Positions 1-12,100 of a stretch of DNA of 64,000 nucleotides are shown here, in pieces; within the stretch, counting starts at the first letter, position 1, and every line of letters starts with the position of its first letter. This DNA comes from Cristatella mucedo (Eukaryota > Bryozoa > Phylactolaemata > Cristatellidae), in contig WPIO01000013.1 in assembly GCA_009760855.2 (NCBI GenBank), positions 4,641,001-4,705,000 of the forward strand, read 5' to 3'. A program made the position numbers and the translations under genes. The notes under the pieces are model-generated. The model saw nothing but the letters and a program-made list of their open reading frames with translations. It did not search any database and was not told where the DNA came from.

Positions 1-154
1 GACCTTCGATTGTTTGTGGAGACGAATGTGCCCAAACCAGGAAAGAAAACTTCTATTTTACTTGGAGTGAGTGACAGTAAGATCGGTGCTGCCATTGCCG
101 AAGAGTTGAAAATACCGTGCCAGCACACGGGTGTGGTTCCCGAGGTCATACGAG
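1..154 (+). CDS. NOP56: NOP56 exon a (first exon in window)
   Basis: The frame opens at base 1 with [11 protein letters not shown] and runs through [20 protein letters not shown] to EVIRG. The donor is CGAG|GTAACT, leaving one base of a Gly codon. The exon probably starts upstream of the window. Confidence 0.93.
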
Positions 155-3100
155 GTAACTTTCGTGTGCAGCTAAACCGTGCCGAGTAGTAGCAGCTGAT
201 CTCCTATGGAGCAGAAGCTCTTCCTATTGTGCGTTGTCTACTTGCCTATGCTAAAACACTTAGCAAATAAGAAACCAGCTAGTAAAGGCATGACTGTACC
301 TACTTCAAGGGTGCTGTCTCGGTGATTTCGTCTCATTATTATAAGGTCTTAAGGTTAATGGTTCGATGCAACCTGTGGATCAGCTTTGATGTCCCTGCTT
401 AATGCTGAACAACTTTTTTCTTAACGTCTGCCTTAAAAACAAAGATTTGAGATTGAAAGCATTTAAAGCTTAAAGTATAGTATGGAAAAAATACTTAACT
501 ACTGTTTGCTTTAGCATAGACCGTGTATGTGTGGCTAAAATGAAGGCCTGGCAGATGGTGCGTGCTGTCTCACCACGTAGCTTGTTGATTAGATTTTGCT
601 TAATTTTTTATTCTTGCCTCTTGTTTCGAATGTAATGGGTAACCTGAGATGATGACTCGACACAAATGCTCTTTCATCTGACCATTCTTACAAATGCGTT
701 TGTCATTGTTCAGCCCTTCATAGACCAAGTGATTGTTCAAAGCTGGTTTTTTGGTTAAAACTTCTAATGCATCCGACTTGTCTTTCTGTCCAGAGTGCAG
801 GCTGAGCCTCGTTCAGGGTTCCATTAGAAAGTAAAAGCCATTCTTTGTTCTTGTGTTGTGAGTTTCCTGCTTTTTATGCGCTTGCCTGGTGTGGATATAA
901 CTGCTTCTGCCCACCCTATCATTTCAGCCTCTAGTTCATTGCTAAGTTGGAGAATGACTTGAGTGTTAAAACTAAAGGCTGGTAGAGGTTGGTGTCTTTA
1001 GCAAGGATGGAGGTTCTTCTGGGTTTTTCCCCTTTGCTGTGCTCCATTTTGTTATTATATTGTGGACTCTTCAAAGAGTGAAGTAGCATCGGCAATAGAG
1101 ATTTGGAGCTGCAATAGTGCTGCCTCTTGTCGGTGCTCAAAAACTTCTTTGGTGCCTCACAACTTAGTGCTGAATGTAATGGGCACTTAAAACAACTACT
1201 CTCGGTTTGATGGTTTTGGCTTACATTTTGTGCTATTTTTAGTTGTATTTTTGAACGTGATTGTACTGAAATGCTCGACCTATGTGGCTTCCGCTGAAAG
1301 CTATTTAGACCTGTTTATTTAGACCTGTTATCTCACACAGCTGGCTCAATCACAGCTATTTGTTGGTGGTGGAGCTAAATATGGGATGATTATTTTTTCT
1401 GCCTTGCCCCTACCTTGTCAGTTCGATTGTCTGCATATCTTCTGAGCAGCATGTGCATGACTGTGTCTTGCAGTCGTGTGTGTCACCCGTGTCTTGCAGC
1501 CATGGGAGTGTTGCCTGGAAGGTGACAGCAGCATGCTTTGCAATGCGGCTGCATAGATAAATGACATCCATGATGCTGCAGTGTATTAATTGTTAAATAT
1601 TAAACGACCCTTTATTATTAAATGACAGGCTATGCCACTGTTATCGTGCATGAGACCAACACCAGAGGCGCCGAGCCTCCCCAAACCATTATGCTACTGC
1701 CCACCGAATTATTAGTGCCCAGCCTAGTCGAGGATATTGTCACTGTTGGGTGTGGCAAAATACGATGTGTGTATTAACTTCGTGCATCCATAGCAGCTTG
1801 AGACAGGAGTGTTGGCTAAGATTCCGGGTAGTGTGAGGGGCCTTACTTTCAGTGCATCTCGTTCCGTCATCAGCCTTCTGCCATCTTCTTCACCATCCTC
1901 TTCTTTCGAGTGATTTCGTCACGTTTGTATGCTGCGTATTTGCTATCAGTTGTGCTAAATTAGTACTGCTGCTAATTGGGTCTAGAATATATCGGTCTTT
2001 CCCGTGACTTGATTTCCTTCTGCGTGCTTAGCCTTGCCTAGCTTCCAATGATTTGCACTGGCTGCAGCAGTTGTGAGCGCGGCGTGTTCTCAACAGATGC
2101 GATCGTTGGCTTGTAGGGATTCGTCGTCATTTTCATGCATTCATCAAGGGCCTTACAGAGCAGAATGCTTCCAAGGCACAGTTGGGTCTGGGTCACAGCT
2201 ACTCACGAGCAAAGGTCAAGTTTAATGTCAACCGAGCAGACAACATGATCATTCAGAGCATCAGCCTTCTGGACCAGTTGGACAAAGACATCAATACGTT
2301 TTCGATGAGAATCAGGTGAAATCCTTTTAAAGTTCTTAGATTTGGAAAGACTGGCCAATGCTTGCAAGTGCTTGCAGCAAATGTAAAGTGCCTAAAAAAA
2401 GAGATAAAGTTCTTTGAGGGCACGTTATCAAGTTTATTACTATCATTAAGTGTTTGCATGTGTGCACAGCTATCTGCCTTACGTGCCACTGCCAGAACAC
2501 CGCTCATCGGATCTTGGGCATAAATGAAGTGCCTAGAGAATAATAATTATAATAATAATGCACTTGATAAAGCGCCCTCCGAGAACTCAATCTCTTTCTA
2601 GGCGCTTTACATTTGCTGCAAAAGGAAATGCAATTGAATGGTGAGTAATATCATGTTTGATAAGCAAACAACATGAATAACATGGTTAGGGGTGACATGC
2701 ACAGGGTCACCATGCAAATGCGGTCAGTGGCAGCATGCACAGTGTCAGCACGCATAAGCACGTGAAGGACGAATCATAGTGACCCACTAAATGCTGTCTT
2801 AAATAGGTGTTTTTAAGTTATTTTTAAATGTGGTCAAGTCAGGGGATGTTCTGATGCAAGTCGGGAGGAAGTTCCAGGCTTTGGGGGCATACGAACTAAA
2901 TGCACGGTCTCCAAAGGATTTAAGGTTTGTGCGAGGTAATTGTAGCCTGTTGGATTCCGAAGAGGGGGTGGTACAGTGCTTGGCCTGATGGGGGAGTGGA
3001 TCTGAGAGATAGGCTGGAGCCAAAGAATGAAGTGACCTATAAGTGAGCGACAAAACCTTGAAGTTGCCTGGTAGCCAGTGCAGGTCGGCGAGAAGTGGTG

Positions 3101-6100
3101 TGATAAGGCAACTGTGCCGTTCACGACAGACAAGCCTAGCTGCAGAGTTTAGCACAAGCTGTAATCTCCTGATTGCACATGCCGACAGGCCTTCAAGCAG
3201 CGAGCTACAGAAGTCAAGTCGGGATGTTATAAATGCATGGACTAACGTAGACGTGGTATCCTTATCTAAACAAGCCCGAAGTTTAGCACTGTTATTTAGC
3301 TGAAAGTAGGCAGATTTGACTGTGGAGCTGATGTGGTCGTCTGACGAGAGGTCACTTTGGAACATGACACCTAGATTTCGAGCTGATTCAAAAGGAGATA
3401 TGCTGGCAGGGCCAATTTTTGAGCGTCAGCCTTTCTAATTTCTGAATCACACTGGGTTTGCCCATATCTAGTAAGTTGTAGGTTTCAGTGGCAGCTTGAC
3501 TTTATAATTGAGCTTTTGGGAATGATGTTAATCTCTGGTATTTACCTATGATGAAATTGTATGTTTGCATGAACTTAGACGCCTTACTTGGTTCGCTCGC
3601 TTTACTTCTGGCTATGAAGTACTAAGGTGAAAGACCGTCTACCGAGACCCAAACGAAGTCTTATTGAAAATGCCCGTGTCACCAAAACTGGACTTTTGGG
3701 TGAATCGGGCCTTGTTTACTCTTTGATCCCAAAGGTTTTCAGCTAAGAGCTGTTTGTTTGTGTGTGCATGCATGTGTGTGTACGCGTCTTCTGTGCCCAC
3801 AGTTGCCATATGTTGCAAATGGCCATGCAGTCTTTAGAGGCTTTGCTGGCTCTTGACAGCTCTTATGTCCCAGCACATTAGTTATTGATACTTGTTGATG
3901 TTTGTCCTTACATGTAATCAGGTAGCAGTGTCTTGACCTATCAAGCATCTGATTTATTCTGCTTAACCCTTTAGTCAATCAATATAATTAGCCCTTGCCT
4001 TCGACCGATTGACCTTTGGGTGTGTGGGAGCTCAATTGTCAATCGGTCGGCTGCTCTGTCTTGTCCATTTGTCAGCTCCTTTAGTCTGGTGTGCAGCACC
4101 TGAATTTTTGCTGCTTAAATGTCCCAGTACAAAACTGAGAAATTTGTCGAGTCCCTGATTCGAGTTTTGCTTGGCGATCATGGTCATCTTCTCTTACCAC
4201 CACACTGGTTTTGCTTAGTGTTTAATGTGCACCTCTTTAACGACCAAGGTCACTGAATTTATTTAATGATCGAGGTCGTATGCTCGAGCCCTTTTTACCA
4301 TGTGTGAAGTGCCGGAATAGAGATTAAGTTCACTTAAGGTGCTGTTCAAATTATTATATTTTTATATTCTATTATTTTATCACTTGCCCATTATCAATTG
4401 ATGCTACAATGCTATGTAAAAAAGGGAAGGGGCATAAAAAAGAACAATTAATCAAGTCATGTCAAAACCAGAAGGAAACCGAAAGGAACATCTTTAACCA
4501 ACAACTTATCAATCTTTGCGTCATGTCAAAACCAGAAGGAAACCGAAAGGAACATCTTTAACTAACAACTTATCAATCTCTGCGTCATATATCTAATGTA
4601 TCTCCATAAAGACCATGTGGGTGTTACGCAGGAGAGTTTTGTATAGCGCACTCACAGCCTAAGCGGCTTTCGGTACGCATTCGGTACCCAACAGACTTCG
4701 TCTCACGCAGCAAAGAGAAAGTGTGAAGCATAGCAGAGTCAGGAGAGCAGTTTAGGTGGTGAGTAACATGGAAGTAGCAGCTCAGGACCTCTGAAAAGGA
4801 TGAGCCATAGTCGGCAGCAGAAGAGTGGTTGTCGTTGCATGAGAATTGTGGAAGCGAGTTCCACAGTCTAGGACCTGCAGGGCTATAGCTTCTGTTGCCA
4901 ACAGTCTTTAAATGGTGGAATGGAACAGCTGATTTATTGTTCACACAGTACCTGAGGGCAAGTGGAGGCTGAAACTGGTGCGGCAGTTCAGCTAGGTATG
5001 GAGAAGCCAAACCATGGCAGGTCTTTTGGGTCAGCGTAAAAGCTTTGCTGTGTATCCGTTGATATCCGACCCCTGTCCCAGTTTGTTGAACCGTTTACAT
5101 CGATGTGCAAGCTGTGGAAGTGCATAGCTGTGACTTTTAAACAGCTTTATTTACTGTATGGTTTTGTTTCTTGTAAATTCCATAACACAATAATACGGGG
5201 GACACCAATGATTCCATTGAATTTTCTATCAAATTTCACAATGATGTTATACTTCAGGAATATCCCTTTACGTATTGAAGTTGAAATTTCGTTCCTTCAC
5301 TATGATGTTGAGAAATCCTGACTCGAGAAATCTCCGGATGAATGGAAAGCGATTTATAGATTTGGGGGTTTCGGGACAGCATTTGCGTAGTTTGCCCCAG
5401 TGGTTAAGGTGCTCGCCCTACTGAGCCTGGCTGAGGTCGTGGGCTCCAGTGCTATGGCAAATTTGAAGTGCCTGTATAGAGATTGTGTTCTCAAAGGGTT
5501 CTATATTAATGAATTATATATACGATCGACATAAAATTTCAAATTTGAGTTCGGCTGTGCTTGTGCATCATTGCAGTAGTACCATTTCTGATTTCTGCTG
5601 GCTAAGTTTTGCTATAGATGTCATCGAACGCCCTTGAACTGTATTGCTGCAATCATGAATACTTGAGTAAGTGACTGCTCCAAGTTGCCTACCCCTTATT
5701 CTAGAGCAAGAGAGTCCTTTTCAGCAGCCCTGAGCTGATATTTCCATGCTACTCACTACCTTAACTGCTCTCCTGACTCTGCTATGCTTCCCACTTTCTC
5801 TTTGTTGCATGAAGTCTGTTGGCTACCGAATGTGGGTACCGAAAGCCGCTTGGCTGTGAGTACGCTATACAAAACTCCTGCGTAACACCCACGTGGTCTT
5901 AATGACTTTGTGGAGTTACAGGTGGAGATACATTACATTATGATGGCTAGCCCTATAACTAATCATGTACTTGGGTTCAAAAACAACACTCAAACGTTGA
6001 GCACTTGATCAGGGTGTCTTTGCTGACCCCCTAATTGAATTCCTGGTTTTTCCCACCCCTTTCCCTCACCATTGCAATTGACAAGTTCTTGTTTTGGCTA

Positions 6101-9100
6101 CACGTTGGTTGTTTCCCCATTAGTTAAGGTTTGGAAATTTCCTTGACGTCCTTGCTCTACTGTCCTTATAGCATGTGTTCGGTTGGCTGGCATCGGCAGC
6201 CGACTGTGAGAGCATAACCAATCGGTAAAGCAGGTGTTGATGTAGAATGATTAAAGCCAAGATTGATGACTAAGTGTTCATTACATAGGTTTTCCTGGTA
6301 AAACTCTACCACCATGCTAGTTTCCAGTCTGAAGATGACATTATACTCAAGCCAGTCGTTAACATAAACGTAGACACTGGCTGTGGTTCCATTTAAAGCA
6401 GCTCAGCTGGTGGAAACAAAAATTATACGACAGCCTGGAACATTTAGCCTTTAAAAATAGCATTCTGGTGGCACTGACTGTCCGATTACTTAACTCTCAA
6501 TTTCAAAGGTTCTAAGATTTAAGTAGAAAGGAATTGCTTTACCTTCTGGAGCTCGCGCTCGTGGAACTGCTCGCGATGCTCTTTTTGCCATGGTGAAATC
6601 CAGCAAGCTCAACCTGAAAAATCAAAGGGCCAAATTGTTGCCAAAGTTGGTTTTCGCAGTGTTAAGATGATGCAGGGTCTTGGGGAAAGGAGACGGTAGA
6701 GTGCAGAACTGAACTGTTTTCATGGTGGTATCATGGACTGCACTCCTTCCGCCCTTGTGTGATGACAGAAAGTAATGACTGCCTGCCGAGGCTGGTTGCA
6801 GTGAGTCAAAAGAAAGTCCCAGTGCAGAGCTCTCTTAAAGGCACTTAGAGGCTATCAGCAAGGCTGTAAGCATTCGCGCGGTTTGCTCGAGGCTTTCAGG
6901 ACTCGACATTTATGTAAGAGTCTGCAAGTGCATGCAATTAAGTAATAGGCAACAAAAAAAACTGCAGTGGGCATGTTGACTCTTGACAGCTCTCGAGTGG
7001 GGCAGTATTCCTTGGTGTCGGAGAAAGCTAATTTGCGATCAGTGGCTATGGGGGCTTTCATCAGCCCAAGATAATAGAGCAAAGAGTATTTCCCCGAACT
7101 GCTTGCAATCAGTAATGCAGCATGGTGGTGGACTTGTACTTGTTTGATCGTGGCTTTTTTTTCACTTGTGATATCGTATTTTTACTCTAATTTTGGAACA
7201 CTTCGCCTTGTCAATATGATTATGGATGTGAACGCCTCCTTAGGCAATGTCCTGTGTCAGAGCTCTCGCATATGCCTGGCAACAAAGCACTTCTTTGCTG
7301 ACTCGATAGTCCAAAATTCTTAGTTGGCTAACTAGTTTTCCCCTAGTGGACTCCAAAACTCATATTTTTCTGCTGACCTAGTCGGTGAGCCTGCAAATAC
7401 ATGAGGTAGCAAAGAACAGGGCGACTCGGCCTCCAATTGAAGTGAGTAAAAAGGCTTGAAACGATACCTTAGTTCTGATAATAGAACAACAGACTAAAAT
7501 GCCTCCTGCTCTTGTTTTCATGGCTGCTAGATGAAAATAAGTCTGACAGTTTAGCTGATCAATGGGCTTGTCCACCCACCAGCCTTTGTTAATGCTTTTA
7601 TGTCTGAATATATGCTGATGTCGCATTAATGTTACTTGTTATCTAATTTCTTGAATAGAGAATTCTACTAGGAACAACTGTTCTGGGTTTGGCAAGGGCG
7701 TGTTCTCTAATTAGAGTGTGTGGCAGGCCTTCGGGTTCTGAACGTTACAGTGAAATTGGTGCCTTTATCGTGAATTGGTACTTGTGGACAACCGTGTGCG
7801 GGGTGTCAAGATCTGATCTTTTTGCCTGTTATAGAGAATGGTACTCATATCACTTCCCGGAATTGGTGAAAATTGTTAATGACAACTACTTGTTTGCACG
7901 ACTGGCATTGTTTATCAAAAACAGAAAGGATTTAACTGAGGAAAAGGTTGAGCAGATTGAGGAGATAGCAATGGATGCTGGCAAAGCCCGTGCCATTTAT
8001 GATGCTTCAAAGTCGTCGATGGGCAAGTATTGGCTTATTCTAGAGCATCCTTCATAGTCCCTTGTTTAAGATGTGCTCCGCCTACCCACTGTTTTGTAGT
8101 TCTTTTTTCCAACTAACTAACCTGTAAGCTTGGTGTGGGCCAAACGCTGCCTGCGCCCACTAGCCTTATAAAGATTGGTGCTAGTTTTACTGGACAGCTG
8201 CCCTTGTTTGGCAGGGGGGGTAATGAGCTCGCCTTAGAGCACCGCAGCCGTGGGCTCCGGCCTTGTGGCATATGGGAAGTGTCTGAATAGCGATTAAGTT
8301 CTTTTTTCGGTGCATCGATTGGAGCACTGCATCGCATTTCTGGCATTAGGGACCAGACTGTTTATATCAATATCCTGCAAAATATTGGCATTCCGTATGC
8401 TTGACCACTGTTGGGCAACAGCTTTATTGCTCAACAGGGTAATTGGCCAGTTATCCGACTACCATATTGCTGGCCTACGTAAATACTTATTTCCGTGGGT
8501 GTAGCTGCAGTCCAAATGCTGAATGTCGGGTGTACAAGGCAAGGGGTGAAAGGATTTCATGTGCTAGAAGGCTCTGGTAGAGATAGAAGGGAGCGAGAGA
8601 CATTCTGGTTCAGCTGCGTGTCGTGGGCATAGAAATAGAACCGTGCATCGTGCTTGGCAATTACGTCAGCGTGAGTGTTTTGTAGAAAGAAGTAGACCCA
8701 GAACACATCTCGGCGGTACCTTATACTTCGCAAAGACCCGCCTGATGACGTTTGGCCGTTTGCTCTGCTGTCTCGTGCTTAGATAAGACTTAAACCATTG
8801 CAGTGCAGTACATGTGATGCCTAAGTGCGGTTATAGGCACATCAACACGACCTGGTTATCAGGGGTATCAATCAAAAGCCACTTGTACACGGACGAGTCT
8901 TGCCTCTGTCCATCATCGGTTTTTGGTGCTTACTGCATGACTGGGGCAGTCTGATACTTATGGAAGCTTTTACAGAGACTCGGAAGTTGAGCATGGTTCT
9001 ACTTTTTGGCCAAGACTTTGGCAAAACTGAAATAACAACCAATCATAGGTGGCTGTCAAGGGCATGCCTACTTCATTTCTTTGAAAAGCATGGCAGACGT

Positions 9101-12100
9101 CTCGACCGGAAAAATCCTCGATGCGTTCCTCGATAAGTCCCTGTTTATGTGGCACTATGAGCTCATCATATAAGAATCAGGCAGTGCGGTGGCTGGCTAT
9201 AAAGGTAGTCTTGGAATGTTACAATTAGCCGGGAGGTGCATTGCAATGGGCCATTTCCTACCTCCCTTATAAAGGCAATTCCCCACGATCACTCAGAGCG
9301 TGGAGAAAGTGAGAACTAAGGCGTGTAGAAAAACTGACCGTCTAAACTTCCTTTAAGAAGGAAAATCGAAGCTGGGCAGAAGCAAGACTCTGTAAATGCA
9401 GGTTTCAGAACCAAGAGAGACTAAGTCAGCACTCTTTAAGAAATTTGTTATATTCTTGCAGCAGTGGTGACTGTTTAGGGACTAGCTCTAAAAACCTACC
9501 TGGATCTTGGTTAGGAGGTTTGATGTTTCTATATAAGGGATTAGCTGCCCTGCCGCTGACGTGTTTTTGTCTCTAATAGGAACAGCAATAAGGAGACAGA
9601 TTTCGTAAGTTCTCCTGGTCTATTTTTGGCTTTTCCTGCCACTTTATGGTAAATGTAGTGCATTGTAATCTGTGGTGGGACAGGGTCCTTGGGTCCAGTA
9701 ATGAAATGCTCATTCTTCGCCACCTAGTAAGCATTTCTTTATAGTCTGCTGCATGCAGGGCAAAGCCACTATAGCACTTTTTGCCTCTATAGAAATGGAA
9801 CTGTTGGAGCAGCTATCCTTAACTTTATCGGGTGAGGTTTTGTATAGGAGGTGCAGGTTATCAACTTTTAAGTAAAGCGCTCCTGCTAGTGCAATAAGAG
9901 GCTTGAATGGGATGCAGAATTCTTCAGTTGCGCTGACTGGCATTTCTGACGTGAACGCCGAAACTGTCGGGTCACAGCACCTAGGCCTGGCCTGCACTAG
10001 CTCCCTATCAAGCTGTGCATCGACCAAGATAATGTCATTTGCTTTTAGATCTGTTTATTCTCTGCTCCGGGTTACCTATCTGAAATTCTTCTCGGCTTCT
10101 TGCAACACCCACCTTTCTGACTTTGGTCGTTAAGCTGCATCTCTAACCAACCTCTAATCACTTGGTGACCGTGACTCGGTTGTGTGTTTACTTTTGAATT
10201 GTCCTTGGTGTACTTGTTTATGTTGGGATGGTGTATTTTAGTATCGCTAATCAGTTGCTACATGTTCTTTCTTGCCTGATGGAAGTGCCTAGAAAGGGAT
10301 TGAGTTCTTGGTCAGTGCTGTAATAATTCTTGCCCACTGCCATGACAAATGGCCTTTGGCCCGTCTTTATTTTGAAATTTACTTGTAACAACTCAAATGT
10401 GGGCCTCCGTTGCTTTCATGCACAGTGTTTGCCATGGGAATTTGTGTACTTTTTTATTAGCGTTCGTTGGGAAAGGAAGATGCTTTGGCAACATCTCTGG
10501 TACTGTTGGGTGTGAAACATACCTGGATAAAGTTAATTGTGTCGACTTGCCTTTGTGATAAACCGGCCATTTATTAACTTGCATGCCATTTTTTAGGTAT
10601 GGACATATCACCAATTGATTTGATCAATATTGAGCACTTTGCTGCCAAGGTCATATCTCTGTCTGACTATAGAAAGGAGCTACAGCAATACTTGACTTCA
10701 AAGATGAAGTGTATTGCTCCTAATCTGACAGCTCTGATTGGCGAGCAGGTAATCAGGACACCACTTTGCACCTTTGAAATTGTTTTTCAAGATACGAATC
10801 TTGTCGTATGTACCAACCATATATGTATAATTTAATAATATTTAGTGTTCTCGTATGTAAACAATTCAACCATTCACCTGTGTATGCTAAGTATATTATT
10901 CGCGATTGTAGTCCTATCTTGCCTTTTTTTATCGGACTTGAGTATTTTTGATTGCTTTTAGTGGCTGTTTCAGTTGTTGGAAATGTAATATGTTAGCTTC
11001 GTTTCTATTTCCTGTGCTTACTGGGATAATTTACTCTCACTCACGCAAGCCATGTTCTCAATTCGATCACTTATTTGCTACATATTGAACTTGGGTTGAT
11101 GTGTTGGTCCGACGAATGATCCATCGGTACCTAGTGCCGGTCGTATCCCAAGCCTTCTGCAACGGTCTCTGTTGTTACAGGTTGGTGCACGGTTGATATC
11201 TCATGCTGGCAGTCTGACAAATCTGGCCAAGTATCCTGCTTCCACAGTTCAGATATTGGGTGCAGAAAAGGCCCTTTTCAGGTTTGGCACGTTTGAGAGC
11301 CTTACTGCAGTGAGTCTGTGCATGTCAGACGGCATGTTATCTGGAAGCTTTGCGTCTTCTTTAAAGGGCCTTGAAGACCCGAGGCAACACACCCAAGTAT
11401 GGGCTGATTTTTCACTCGACTTTTATTGGCCGTGCCGGAGCAAAGAACAAGGGGCGCATTTCACGATACCTGGCCAACAAATGCTCTATTGCATCGAGAA
11501 TCGACTGCTTTTCTGGTATGTCGTGTCTCTTTTGTGTTTACTTGCCTTTACTGGTGTTGATGCTGCGAGTGCTATCTCCTGTCCATTATTCCTGGCCTAA
11601 ACCATACTGGCGTCTGTTGGTGTGGAATCAAATAAGTTTTTGTCCATCTGCAGATATGCCAACGGATATATTCGGCGAGCACATGAAGCAGCAGGTCGAG
11701 GATCGGCTGAAGTTTTATGAAACTGGGGAGACGCCAAAGAAGAACGTTGATGTCATGAAAGCTGCCATTATTGAGGTCTGTCTGCCTCATTGCACAAGCT
11801 TTTTTGTGAAGCCATGCTTTTTAGTAATTTGATATGTGCTCTGCATTTGCTGTAGATACTGCTGTGTGCTTCACAGTGCTGCTGTTTAGCATGATGGTGT
11901 ATGACTTGACCTGTTTGTTATTCATTAGATTGACACAAACGAGTAGTGGCAGGCTTGTATATCAAAGCTTCAAATTTGACGTGAATGGAAATCCATTCAG
12001 GTTATATAGCTAATCACTTAGTCAATGCTGTGGTATTTAACTGCCATCTAAGGAATGCTGATTTAGGTTTGGGTATCTCAACTAGCTCTGCTGGGTATTT

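Noticed and set aside
640-720. C/D snoRNA-like ATGATGA followed by CTGA in a NOP56 intron
   Set aside because: The bases flanking the two boxes do not form a terminal stem, and no C'/D' pair fits a 70-100 nt RNA.
8019-8060. GT donor in AAGTAT for NOP56 exon c
   Set aside because: It would add MGK and shift the frame, losing the conserved MDIS continuation.
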